A stretch of DNA of 52,621 bases from Chara braunii (Eukaryota > Streptophyta > Charophyceae > Charales > Characeae). The notes below the pieces were generated by a model, which did no database searches, had not been told where the DNA came from, and saw only the letters and a list, made by a program, of their open reading frames with translations. Both the position numbers and the translations under genes were made by a program. Location of the stretch: positions 6,082,878 to 6,135,498 of the forward strand of contig BFEA01000001.1 in NCBI GenBank assembly GCA_003427395.1. Reading direction: 5' to 3'. Every line of letters begins with the position of its first letter. Position 1 is the first letter of the stretch. Below are positions 20,917 to 31,225 of this stretch, piece after piece.

Positions 20917-21241
20917 CTTATAACCTAGGTTGTTGGATCGGACGTCCGGGACCCCCCTGACCGTCCGAGATGTTCGACCAGACAGGGGCTTTGAAAAATC
21001 TGAAAAAAATATATGTTATGTGACATAACAATACACGCAACTTTTGCCTTGGAGTCATGTTCAAATTCGCAGTCAATCATGAGTTAAGAATCGAAAACCG
21101 AAAAAAAAAAAAAAATTACGAATTTTTTTTTTTTTTTTTCCCGGACGACGGGGGTACCGGACGTATGGGGGAGACGTCCGGGGGAGACGACCGGCCCCCG
21201 GAACATTGGTAACCTAGCTTATAACGAAAACACCGTTCTAG
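20905..21241 (-). repeat. Right terminal inverted repeat, split by a nested MITE
   Basis: Read on the minus strand: CTAGAACGGTGTTTTC (21241-21226), then GTTATAAG and TGAAATTGTTTT (20916-20905) after skipping the MITE and one copy of its target duplication. It matches the left terminus at 2078-2112. Confidence 0.72.
20917..21225. mobile_element. Small CTAG-ended MITE, copy 2, with 8-bp TSD
   Basis: Element 20925-21217 (293 bp), ends CTAGGTT ... AACCTAG, flanked by a perfect direct repeat CTTATAAC (20917-20924 and 21218-21225). The interior is GC-rich at both ends (GGACGTCCGGGACC, GGACGTCTCCCCC on the minus strand) with an A/T homopolymer centre (21093-21140). CTAG ends and an 8-bp duplication are shared with the giant element, so the same transposase may move it (inference). 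Confidence 0.8.
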
Positions 21242-21490
21242 GTTATAGTAGAATAAAACTTTTTTATAAAAGTTTAATTAAAATATTTCATAAACTCGTC
21301 CAGACTTTCATTCCATCTTCAACAAATAGATATAGTTGGGGAAAAAAACTCATTTTTCGACGAACACTTGTAAAATAATTTGAAATTTTTAAATTGAAAA
21401 AATATTGGAGTGAAAAATTTTTAATATAAAGATTTTTTTTCTGATATAATATTTTGTCATCTTTCATTTCTCGTGGGATTTTTACTGTTG
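21242..21490 (+). mobile_element. Foldback/MITE element, right half (split copy)
   Basis: Starts GTTATAGT, directly after the CTAG that ends the giant element. It is similar to 12583-12821 of the intact copy (TTTAATTAAAATATTTCATAAACTCGTC, GACTTTCATTCCATCTT). It ends TTTTTACTGTTG, one base different from the intact terminus. Confidence 0.8.
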
Positions 21491-22550
21491 AACCAGTCTC
21501 TTTTACAATGAACCCAATCAGATGAGATGCTCACAAATATCGAGATACAAGTCTGTCACAACGCGACATCAATGTCTCCAAAATCATTCATGAAACCATA
21601 CTCGTCACACACGTAGTCTCAAAATATCTCGAAACCCGAAAAGAGAATAAAAAAATGGGGAGATGAGATGGAGAGAAGGAGGAGGAGAGTTCCCACATGA
21701 AATAACGAAGCAGGATATCACTCGAGTCCTCTTTCTCCTCGAGTATTCCTTCACCAACTCGTCATGTCAGCAATACAACTTTTCTCTAACAATCTATGAC
21801 ATATACAAGGCGCCCATCCTCTTGCCACTTCAGCAGTAGCCAGGGAGGATGGTGCAAATCTCCTTCTCGAAGATGAACAGCAAAGCACAGGTGTCGTCAC
21901 AGGTACGTCCATGTAAGCTTCTACTTCTCCTTCATACCAATCTCACAAACTAGATTTTTCTCCTCTTCGCTCTCAATCCTGCTAGTGTCACAATCAATGT
22001 GGCTATGGACAAGTCAGCATAATCACTCACAAGGCTGGCGCCGCACACAGAAAATAGAACCGACATGAAGCTTTTCGCAGTCTTGTATCATCGCACAAGC
22101 GTCAAACCAGCGTTAAGAAGAACGCACAAGATAGAATGATCTCAAGCAGGGGTTGGGTCAACTTATAATGCTGACTTACGTTGACTGGCCTCTGGTCTCC
22201 TGGGTACGAAGGTGCAAATCTGTCGGCAACCAATGGCTTAAATATCAATTAGTTAAGGATTTCTCATGTATCCCGTTTCGACAAGATTTGTCTGGAAACA
22301 TGCAGACAACCAGTGATGTGTATCAGATCTTATGACCGAGGTTGACCAGTGGGTTGACTTTGAGTTCTGAGCATGGGTTTCGGAACTGGGGTTTACCATT
22401 GATTTTGTTAGCGTCAACTTCTTCACGTAGGACTTTTGAAGGCTTGTTTTGACCTTATCCTAGGTCCCTCATGGCATCAGGCTTTCGTCACGGCGTTAGT
22501 CGGACTTAGGTCGTGCCTTTAGACCCTTGTTTCAGGCCTTTGACAAAAAG
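21491..22550 (-). repeat. Probable 3' LTR/3' region of the minus-strand chromovirus
   Basis: On the minus strand this lies downstream of the chromodomain tail and begins near GTTGTGGGGGCGTCAC (22552-22537), which resembles the G-rich junction next to LTRs of the other element here. No open frame with a domain. A second copy that would prove an LTR was not found at the 5' side of the element, so the call is tentative. Confidence 0.35.
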
Positions 22551-22689
22551 TGACGCCCCCACAACCCAAGGCTAATGCAGATTTAAGTTTAGTTATTGCC
22601 TTCCATCCGACCCAATTTCGAGTTTCATCGCAGAAAGAAGTGTCGTTTAGACTCAACTTTCCCTTAACCCACGCTCATACGCTGCGACA

Positions 22690-22764
22690 ATGTCAGGTGC
22701 ACTAGGTAAAAGTTATTTCTTACGAAACCATCGGGATTTTGATTCAGGTTGGGTTTTCAATTTT
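22690..22764 (-). pseudogene. Tail of the chromovirus chromodomain, beyond the inserted element
   Basis: Read on the minus strand directly after the 6-bp target duplication, this continues the chromodomain frame that stops at 28127 (K-I-E-N-P-T, then a TGA where Trp is expected, then I-K-I-P-M-V-S). It fits the tail of a chromodomain (ENPTW-type). Short, so moderate confidence. Confidence 0.4.
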
Positions 22765-23186
22765 AGTATCTGTGTGAAGGTAACCCATAAGCAGAGCAAA
22801 GTCAACACACATGCATAACACGTGCAGTGACAAATGGACGTAATGTGAAGCTCAAAAGATAATACGGTAACGTACCACATTCCACATCCCCATGATCCTC
22901 CGTAACTTTCCAGACAACCCTGCGTTCACTACAGCTTACGCCAACTTAGCGTTCGCGGCTAACCGTCGGCGCTAATTTAGCGCAAGTCGATAGTGAGCGT
23001 CCATAAAAGAACTAAAGAGTCTCACTAATCCATCTTATAGTAGTATCCTACTCTCTCTCGAGGACTCAGAGTAGGTCCCGGGTTCGAAACCCAGGGCACG
23101 GATCACCCATCCAAGTAAGTGGTAATCTGGTCCTCACTGTATCGCCAACCCGACGGTACCAGGATCCGTCCGAGCTCCGGTCCTTG
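22765..23186 (-). repeat. Direct terminal repeat (3' copy) of the Penelope-like element
   Basis: 422 bp, about 95 percent identical to 27699-28120. It contains the hairpin CCTACTCT/AGAGTAGG (23047-23054 and 23068-23075) and, on the plus strand, GGTTCGAAACC (23081-23091), which matches the Pol III B-box consensus. No canonical hammerhead ribozyme core was seen by eye. Confidence 0.88.
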
Positions 23187-23395
23187 CGCCAATATTACAG
23201 GCCATGTCCACTTCGAAGGTACATACTTACTCAAAAAATCAAAAAAAACAAAGTACCGGGTTCAAAAACCCAGTGCGCCTATGAGACCAAATACCACAAT
23301 CTTAGAGAACATGCTGTCGGCCCAACAACCCTATCCAATCTCATTCAATTACTGGTTCATCTACACAACCCCACATCCCGCATTCTACCAAATCA

Positions 23396-26300
23396 TTACA
23401 AATCCCTGTTCAAATGTCTGCTCGAACTTCTCTCGTAGTACACGAATAACAACAGCAACTTACTCTGACTGTGGTCATTCAAACAAGAGGAGGGTATGCT
23501 TCCATATGCCCCCCTACGGCAGGCAAACCGCTTCAAGTTCCTTCTGAATGCTTGCATGGGAAAATCCTTTAGTCTCAATTCCCTGCTCAAGGATAATACA
23601 CGTGTAGGTATCTTGCTGCGGATCGACGTGTTCTGGTCGATACGGTGAAGGTAGCTACTGATGATAGCGTTTTTTTGTTGCTTGCTCCCCCATGACCTAT
23701 ATGACTGACCATTCTCAATCTCTAAATCCCCTGTCGTCCACATGCTCCGCCTCTTCCGCGACATCTGAATGCTTCCGAGGTAAGGAAATGTATCCTTGCA
23801 TCTCACCTCACAACCCAAAAATTCCCAAACCCCATTACCTTTATCTGTACGCTTGAGGCTCAGATTCTTAGGGTAGCATTGACAGAAAAGCCCCCATACC
23901 CATGCCAAAACTTCTCCAGACAGCGAAGCCGTAACTAGTACCACATCATCTACCAACCGGACACCAAATACCTAGCGCGCGTACTTCCCCAAGCTCCTTA
24001 AAAACATTGCCTCCAAAATAGGCACATAATATGCATGCTAGGGGCGGACTGGTGGTCTTCCCCATAGGGATGCCCACATCCTGTCTCAGAAGCATGCCAG
24101 TCGCATAGGTATACGTGTGCTTCAATTCGAGACGCACAAACCTCACAATGTCACCAAGATATAGCAACCTCCAATGATCACTCCCAGTGGTCATCCTGAA
24201 AGAGGAGCCTTTCCCCTTCGGATTCGTTCTAAAAAACCCACGCCCTTTCGTCTGATGGAAGTCAACAAGCCAGTCGACTGCCCTCAAAATATCCTTATGA
24301 GGCAGTCAACTGAACATGTCCTTAATATCGAAGGACTGTGCTGTAATGTCTGCCGGGCGTTTGAGACGCTGGATCCTCGAATTGATCCTATCAAGTCTAG
24401 TAGTCAATTGGGAGACAGCTGACAAATTAAAATGTGCATCCCTCGGTAACCTTTCCAGCAAAAAATTCAGAGACTTGGAAACGACTCGACCCATGCGTAC
24501 CATTGGTTCCATATAAGTAGGACATATCGGACGATAACGAGTTAGATCCTTGTGCTTAGGTATCAGGTACGCTGACCCAAACCTCCCGCTCTTGTCCCAC
24601 CTGACAAACTTTCCCATTCCACACGTAATCACATCCTCCCAAACCTCCCTTAGCACTACCTTCTCCGGTGATTTGATGATCGTATAGCCAGAGTTGACCA
24701 CGAAGGTTTGCATCATAGCTTCATAGTAAGTCTTTGGACACATAACAACTGTCTCCCCTGGGTTACGGTCAAGCGGGGTGAGCACAAGTCCATCATATTT
24801 CCCACGCACCTCACACACCTCCTCAACTGTCAAATGTTCCGGTTGATCCTTGCTCTCCACAAAGCAACACGTCAGCATGTCATTACCGATCGCTAGTAAT
24901 TTCCCACGCCAATTCTTCCAACCCCTGAAACCTATCTGGATCTTCGATCTCAAACTCCCCAATCGATCAGTCGTTCTGACCTTCGGTATATTGTTAGCGT
25001 TAGCCAACAACGGATTGTCGACCATTTCTTTGCTTAGTCGAAAATGCACGTGCCCATCCACTCTCGGATAGGGTAACCCTGCACAATGACAGGTCAGCAT
25101 ATGTCGAGCAGCAAATGCTCGGTGATTGTGCAACAACTCACCGACTGTTCGATTCTTCTCCCAAACGATCTGAGTTTTCTTACGCGCACGTTTCAAAAAG
25201 CAATTAGGTAGGTCACAACTCATCAACAAATCATTAATTATCTTGCGGAGTTCACACAACTTAATCCTATCATCGTACTTAATTCTAACCAACAGGTCTG
25301 CGCTAAGGTTTATACCGTACTTATCCTTAAAGACCCTCGATAACAATCTGTGAAGGTATTTTCTCGTCGATTTTTTTGTAAAATCCTTGATAACAGCGTA
25401 CAGTCGTAGCATCGAACGCATACCCCAACCATAGATCTCGTTCAGTCTGTTCGGGTTCTTCAAAATCGAGACCAATAATCCCTTCAGGAATCTGCATCTC
25501 AGTTTCCACGATCGTATATATTCCACACCGAACTTCCCTCCTCCTTCCAACTTACCTTTACAATTCTTCAGCTCGGTGGTTATCCCGTCATAACTCACCT
25601 TCGTAGATCCAAAGGCCCTAGAGATCTTCCTCCACGGGGTCTGCCAAATGTTACCCCCGCAGGAGTGGATCTCGAGCGTTTTGGTCCCACGATCCTCATG
25701 ATCCTTCAGGATTGAATAGAGGTCTAGGCGCCACTCCACTTCCTTATCAACTCGGAAACGTACAGGTGCGATTACCCGACATAACAACTCCTCATGCGCT
25801 ACCACCTTAGCCCTCTCCCTCCTCCCTCTCTTACACTTAGTGCGTGTACACCTTGTCTGCTTCTTCACTCCCGCAGTGTTGAGGGCAGGCGACCACTGTC
25901 GAATATATACACATTCAAGCTTACCCAACTCATCACTCGTAATCGAGTCAACTGGAACTAGCACGTACTTGTCAGTTCCAAAGGAGCCCAGCCATCTGTA
26001 AAAATGATTAGGACTACGATTGCGACAAGCATACAGATGCTCCTTCCAGCGTACGTCCACATGCCTCGTCGTCTTCCCAACATACTGTGATTTACAAAAG
26101 GGGGAGACGGCCACAGACACGCAGTTCGAAATATTCACAAAGTCAGGACTGTACTGTTCAAAAAGTCGTAACCACACACTCACACATTTTCGATTCCAAC
26201 GTAACGCGCCAGACACCAATAGACGTACGACAGCTAAGCATAACAACTCCTCAACTCCCGTGTCCACACAAGAGTTCGCAGCTCTCCATCTAACAAGACA

Positions 26301-26819
26301 ATGGACGATCTTCCAAAGGTCAGTTACACAGAAACCACCTCACACTGTAACTTCAGCATCCGTCACTTCGACGGCGGGAACCTTCTCCCCACCCTGGGGT
26401 AACTCCTCACACTCTTCGTCAGTCCCGTATGCCATAGGGGTACGCTGAGCTGCAATATCAAATATCACTTCAAACTTACCGTTATACGGGATGCCCTCCT
26501 CCTTGCACACATTCTGCAACACCAACACATCCAAACTTTTTAACTCCTGCATCACCTGCTTTTCGAACTTCAGGCGCCCGACGACCCCAATGGATGCAGG
26601 TAACTTCTTCTTACGAATTGATGCGGGAGTCTTCCTCGGAGTAGGAGTCTTCTTTGCGGCCTTAAACTTCGTGCGCGTGAATCGTGTAGTCAGATTAACG
26701 GGTCCCGTCTTCCTCGGTGTTCTTTTCGGAGGTAGCTCCATAGGTGGGCTTCCTTCGAACACCGATTCTTCACCCCGTTTTCTCTTCTCGCTGATGCATA
26801 ATGTTTCGAGTCTTCGCAC
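23396..26819 (-). pseudogene. GIY-YIG endonuclease / reverse transcriptase of the Penelope-like element
   Basis: Frame from 26819: basic stretch, then a SAP-like helix pair (LKSLDVLVLQNVCKEEGIPY, about 26600-26480), a TGA at about 26340, then the GIY-YIG domain at about 26132-25865 (QYVGKTTRHVDVRWKEH; catalytic-type Glu in KLECVYIRQW; ending SPALN). The RT follows: FDIKDMFS (motif A, about 24330-24309), an in-frame TGA at 24306, GIPMGKTTSPPLA (motif B, about 24075-24035), then a frame change near 23960 and VDDVVLV (motif C, about 23950-23930). The end at 23396 is Arg-rich. The GIY-YIG-first order separates it from classical Penelope. Confidence 0.78.
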
Positions 26820-27520
26820 TCAGTTCCTCGGTGTCACTACTACTCGCGCTACTTGCCGAACTCAGAGGTATAAGGCTCATCACTTTTTGCTTTCCTTTTG
26901 CCAAGGCCACCACCAATTCGCTGATCGCCTCCCGGATCTCATGTTTCCCATCCTCCCGCACGTCCTTTCGCAATTCACCTACCCGCACAACGATCCTCAT
27001 GTCCAGCTTCTTGTTCATCGCCTCTGTCATCCCTGCCTCCTTTCTGTTCTTCTCCTTCTTCTTCTTCTTCTTGAGCCCGATCTCGCGTAACCTTCAGCTC
27101 AGCTGCTTCCTTCTTCTCTGCTCGTTTGCGTTCCTTTGCCGCCTTCTTCTGTTGCTCATTCTGCACGTATTGGCACACCGCTGCGATACTTTTTCCAATC
27201 TCCGCAACCTTCGTCTGTAGATGGTCCTGCGTCGGGGCATAGCGGTAAGAACCTTGCTCTTGCCTCCTTGGTGATGACGACCGAGCACGTCTCAAATCCA
27301 TGGAGCTAGACGGGCCGTATCTCGTATTCCTGCGCGGATGTGGGCATTGACTGGCGTAGTGCCCAACCTCGTCGCAATTGTAGCACGTCACCGGTCCTCG
27401 TCTGGGTCCTCGGTTATATCTGCGTCGATCTCCCACATAGTCCCGTTGTTCACGGTGGTCGCTACCATAACCAAGCTGGTCACCGTGGTCACCACCCCGC
27501 TGATCGCCATAGTTCGACAT
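26770..27520 (-). pseudogene. Gag-like CCHC zinc-knuckle region of the Penelope-like element
   Basis: Starts MSNYGDQRGGDHGDQ (ATG 27520). RG/GD-rich, then the zinc knuckle CYNCDEVGHYASQC (C-x2-C-x4-H-x4-C; 27385-27344), then a long Glu/Lys/Arg coiled-coil-like segment ending AGHEDRCAGR at 26975. The frame shifts to MNKKLDMRIVVRVGELRKDV (from about 27020) and again near 26820 into the SAP-like segment. I infer one ancestral ORF running into the GIY-YIG/RT part. A zinc knuckle on a Penelope-like element is unusual, to my knowledge. Confidence 0.65.
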
Positions 27521-27698
27521 ATCACCTAACCTTCGTCAACGTATCTTGAAAGCTCCGTAGTCGTCGCCACGTTGGTCTCCGCACTCGTCACACCTCCGTC
27601 CTGGTGAACGCTGCTCAAACTTCAAAATCTCGTAACTCGAAAACGTGCTCACTTATCTCAGCAACTTGACTCCGAGACAATTCGCACGCGAAATTCAC

Positions 27699-28120
27699 AG
27701 TATCTGTATGAAGGTAACTCATAAGCAGAGCAAGGTCAACACACATGCATAACACGTGCAGTGATAAATGGACGTAATGTGAAGCTCAAAAGATAATACG
27801 GTAACGTACAACATTCCACATCCCCATGATCCTCCGTAACTTTCCAGACAACCATGCGTTCACTACAGCTTACGCCAACTTAGCGTTCGCGGCTAACCGC
27901 CAGCGCTAATTTAGCGCAAGTTGATAGTGAGCGTCCGTAAAAGAACTAAAGAGTCTCATTAATCCATCGTATAGTAGTATCCTATTCTCTCTCGAGGACT
28001 CAGAGTAGGTCCCAGGTTCGAAACCCAAGGCACGGATCACCCATCCAAGTATGTGGCAATCTGGTCCTCACTGTATCGCCAACCCGACGGTACCAGGATC
28101 CGTCCGAGCTCCGTTCCTTG
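27699..28120 (-). repeat. Direct terminal repeat (5' copy) of the Penelope-like element
   Basis: 422 bp, the same length as the copy at 22765-23186. B-box-like GGTTCGAAACC at 28015-28025; the hairpin arm has a C-to-T change that keeps a G-U pair. It lies upstream of the gag-like ORF and so should contain the promoter of the element. Confidence 0.88.
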
Positions 28121-28126
28121 AATTTT

Positions 28127-29330
28127 ACCTTGTATTGCTTTTGTGGTCTTTCTCTGTTGCATATGGAGAAGTACCCATGTTCTAGTATTTTTTCGGCTTC
28201 GAATCCTCCGTCCATAGAGGACAAAAACATGGATGGCCGGTTCGAAAAATTGTGGCCTTCTACACACGGTAGCAGTTTAGAAGCATGCAAGATAATATAG
28301 GTCAATAGTTGTGGGGGTACATCAATTTTGTATTATGGTTCATATGTGTCCCCTATCACCTTGAGAACTTTTCAGGGTCCGTAATAGATAGTTAGTAATT
28401 TTTGTGATACATTTTCTTCAAGGGAGAATTCATTGGACCTTACCCAAACCAAGTCTCCTTCTTTGAAATGAGATGGTCGACGATGTTTTTTTGCTTACTC
28501 AATCATTCAGATTTGAACGTTCTTTATATTTTCCTTTACTTCAGCAATACCTTGTTCATACAAAATTACAAATTCTCTCGTACTTTGTGGTAGCGGTGAG
28601 ACTTGTTCTTTGGTAAAATAATTAATAAGTTGTTTTGACTACCAACCTTTATGTAGTGCGTTCGGTGCCCTACCTGAAACAGTGTGAGCACCATTGTTGT
28701 ATGCATTGACAATTTTGGGTGAGTTTTCATCCCAATGATTTTGTCTAAGATGAACATATATGCACAAAATCAGTTGGCACAATCGGTTTATTTTTTCAAT
28801 TTAACCATTCGTTTCAGGGTGTGTACTTGACGACATGGTCAACCTTGTGCCCTAGGCTTCGAACAGTTTTTGTCATTGTTTGCAAGTGAACTGTACATCC
28901 TATCCGAGACAATTGTTTTCATAAATTGGTACTCAACAACTCATCGCATCTGAAACTTCTGGATGATGAGTTTTGTTCTGGCTTCAAGTGGTAAAAGAAT
29001 GAGCATCGCATATTTGGAGTACCTATCAGCAATCACTATTGCTTGATTGTTTTCATTCCGACTCTAGGTGAGATTCATAAACTCCAGGGAAATTGACTTA
29101 CCTGGGTCATTTTGAATAGGAAGCGATTTAAGCAGTCTCACATAGCTTAGAATATCTTCCTTCCCTCCTTGCTATTCAAAAGCTCACGTGCGTTAGCAAA
29201 CATTGGATTAAATCTGAAGTGACCCTCAATGTCATGACATTCCCCAATAATAAAACTTTTGATTTCTTCTTTGTAAGGAATGTAGATTTTCTCTTCGGTA
29301 TTATTGATAAAGAAGGTTATGCCATTAGAC
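28127..29330 (-). pseudogene. Ty3/gypsy integrase and chromodomain (decayed)
   Basis: Minus strand. An integrase zinc-binding remnant at 29290-29200 ([11 protein letters not shown]...) is followed by many stops. The integrase C-terminus follows (HFKEGDLVWVRSNEF at about 28475-28430; YGPxKVLKVIGD; HASKLLPCVEG). The chromodomain start (GFEAEKILEHGYF ... QYKVKF) lies at 28215-28127, where the Penelope-like insertion interrupts it. A chromodomain marks the chromovirus lineage. Confidence 0.65.
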
Positions 29331-29800
29331 ATGCGATACTTAAGAAAAAAATTAGGATTTTTCAGAAGGGTTTGAATAGTAGAAGTCCAGATAGGATCCC
29401 CAGCATACCCTTGGCGAATCTGATTTCTTAACTCAATCCCAATGTCTAGGTAGGTAACAATAGCGCTCAAGAAATTTGACCGTCTAGACAATGCATCATC
29501 GACGACATAAACCTTCCCTTTTACAATTTTGAATACAAAGTTGAGGGTGTCGATGAATGCAGACCATCTTACCAAGTAGTGCTTCCAAGTGTTCAACACT
29601 TCAACTAACGCATACAACTCTTTTTCATAAGTGAAGTTAGCTACCTTATCTGGCAGTGGACGTTTAGACATAAACTTCACGGGTGTATAGCCTTTCTCAT
29701 CATCTTGTTGTAGAACGACCTCAATCTCATACTAACTAGCATCCATCGTGACAATGAAAGGTAGAGACAAATCATCAATGTTCAAGACAGGTTAGTTAGC
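29147..29800 (-). pseudogene. Ty3/gypsy RNase H to integrase N-terminus
   Basis: Minus strand. Upstream of the open frame, LPFIVTMDAS and [16 protein letters not shown] match the gypsy RNase H start. The open block (29680-29147) continues [22 protein letters not shown] and [20 protein letters not shown], typical of the RNase H end and connection, then [18 protein letters not shown], which leads into integrase. Several stops lie outside the open block. Confidence 0.7.
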
Positions 29801-31225
29801 ACATACTTAAGTTTTTTGAATGTCGACTCGCAACCTTTGTCCCATAACCAAGATTTCTCTCGTAGGTGTAACTATAAGGGAAAATTTTCTTAAGAACTTC
29901 CTATAATACCTAGCAAGTCCTAGAAAGGATCGCAACTCAGTGACTGTCTTGGGTTTGGGTCAATCCGTAATCCTTATAATCTTGTTCCTTTCGGGCCTTA
30001 GTCCTCCTTCATTTATTATATTTCCAAGATAAAGTACCTCAGACTTATTAGAATTTAGTCTATAGTTACCTTCTCTTAATTTTGCTAGAACCATTCGTTA
30101 GTGTTTCTCATAATCCTCCAAAATCTTTCTGTAGACGAGAATGTCGTCGAGATAAACAACTACGGACTGGTCAAAACACTACGGAAACAGTTCATTTATT
30201 GGATCGTTGGAAGGTCGTTGGTGCGTTAGTTAGGCCAAAGTGCAGTACCACAAATTCATACTGCCCATAATTTATCTAAAATACCGTTTTGTGTTGATCT
30301 TCTATACCACCTCGACCAGGTGGTTGCTAGACTTCAGATCAATCTTGCTCAAGTACCTGCAACTGATTGAAAAATTAATTGATTTGAGGAAGGGGTTCCA
30401 TGTTCTTTACAGGTACGAAATTCAATACTTTGTAGTCCGAACACAGTCACAATCTACGTCCTCCTTTTTTTTGGGGTACGAAAAATACAAGGGCGTCGTA
30501 GGGATTAAAACTTTATTAATCCATTATTTTTTGGTACGTTCCTGCAGTTGTTTTTTTAGTTCTTCCAATTCCCTTCGAGACATACTGTAAATCGGTCCTT
30601 TAAGAATTTCACTTCTGGGAGTGATTTCAATGGTGCGCTTAATAACATGCCTAGTTACTCTCGTTGGTTCGAGATGCAAGTCATTATATTCATTAAGTAA
30701 TTTTTCGATAGAAGGAGGATAGAACGAAGAGCAACCACCCACATTCTTGACAAGTACCATCATTTCATCGTGTACCAACTTTTTTTTCATTACCATGCTT
30801 CGAAAAGTAGGGAGAGTCATACAGAAAAATGATAGTGATGAGTCCGAACCGGATTTGTGAAACAACAACTTAACTATTTTCATTTCATATTTTTCATCTT
30901 TTAGTTTGACAATCTCATCTTTGAGTCTTACTTGTGGCCCGAGGTCGGCTTCCTCGTGCCAATTCATAGTCATAATTAAATTAGAAGGTATTTTTTTCTC
31001 GACAAGGAAGGTTACCTCGTGCAATATTCGCTTACCTTCCTTTGTACGAAAATACCACTCAACGCGATCGACATACTGAGTCACAGTTATGTTGCTTCGA
31101 ACGACTAATATAGACGACGTATTAGACGTGATACGTCGTGGTAGGCCTGAACTCTCATCCCTAAGTGCAACCTTCAAATTGTTTAGAGATATAGGACCGC
31201 GTTGACCCATGATCCAACAAAACAC
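29801..31225 (-). pseudogene. Ty3/gypsy protease-to-reverse transcriptase region (decayed)
   Basis: Open block 31225-30524: a protease-like part (ILVVRSNITVTQY; the DTG motif is not evident), then the RT entry PPSIEKLLNEYNDLHLEPT and IYSMSRRELEELKKQLQE. After a stop the RT continues in pieces, with VVVYLDDILVY at about 30165-30130 (the YLDD catalytic motif; YLDD codons 30143-30154) and TELRSFLGLARYYRKFL near 29920. Many stops: an old copy. Confidence 0.72.

Larger units (their letters stand above)
1818..21241. mobile_element. Giant DNA transposon (about 19 kb) with TIRs and 8-bp TSD
   Basis: Bounded on both sides by the two halves of one foldback element and by an 8-bp direct repeat. The inverted termini begin CTAGAACGG at 2078 (plus) and, read on the minus strand, at 21241. 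They match over about 36 bp with three substitutions and one indel once a nested MITE (20925-21217) is removed. The extreme left end is occupied by a 264-bp MITE whose last CTAG overlaps the first CTAG of the TIR. The contents are a DUF7869-type gene (minus), an orphan ORF (plus), a ParB/methyltransferase/Ulp1 unit (plus), three palindrome arrays and a nested foldback element. Eight-base duplications occur in hAT, P, Zisupton and Novosib transposons; I do not assign a superfamily. All genes but the orphan ORF are broken, so this copy is probably dead. Confidence 0.72.
22759..28126 (-). mobile_element. Penelope-like retroelement with direct terminal repeats
   Basis: Element 22765-28120, flanked by the direct repeat AATTTT (22759-22764 and 28121-28126). 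Both ends carry 422-bp direct repeats. The coding strand is minus: CCHC zinc knuckle, SAP-like segment, GIY-YIG endonuclease, reverse transcriptase. GIY-YIG plus RT defines Penelope-like elements; the endonuclease lies N-terminal to the RT, as described for the Naiad/Chlamys clade of green-lineage and animal elements. Terminal repeats start AGTATCTG and end TTCCTTG, not TG...CA, so this is not an LTR retrotransposon. Several frame changes and two TGA stops make it inactive. It is inserted in the chromodomain of a gypsy element. Confidence 0.8.

Noticed and set aside
24306-26342. Both in-frame stops of the Penelope-like element are TGA, which might be selenocysteine as reported for some Naiads
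   Set aside because: The positions (after FDIKDMFS and before GGFCV) are not typical Cys positions, no SECIS-like structure was recognised, and frame shifts show the copy is decayed.
22765-28120. Hammerhead ribozyme in the terminal repeats, as known from Penelope-like elements
   Set aside because: No CUGAnGA ... GAAA core was found by eye on either strand; only a plain hairpin and a B-box-like motif.
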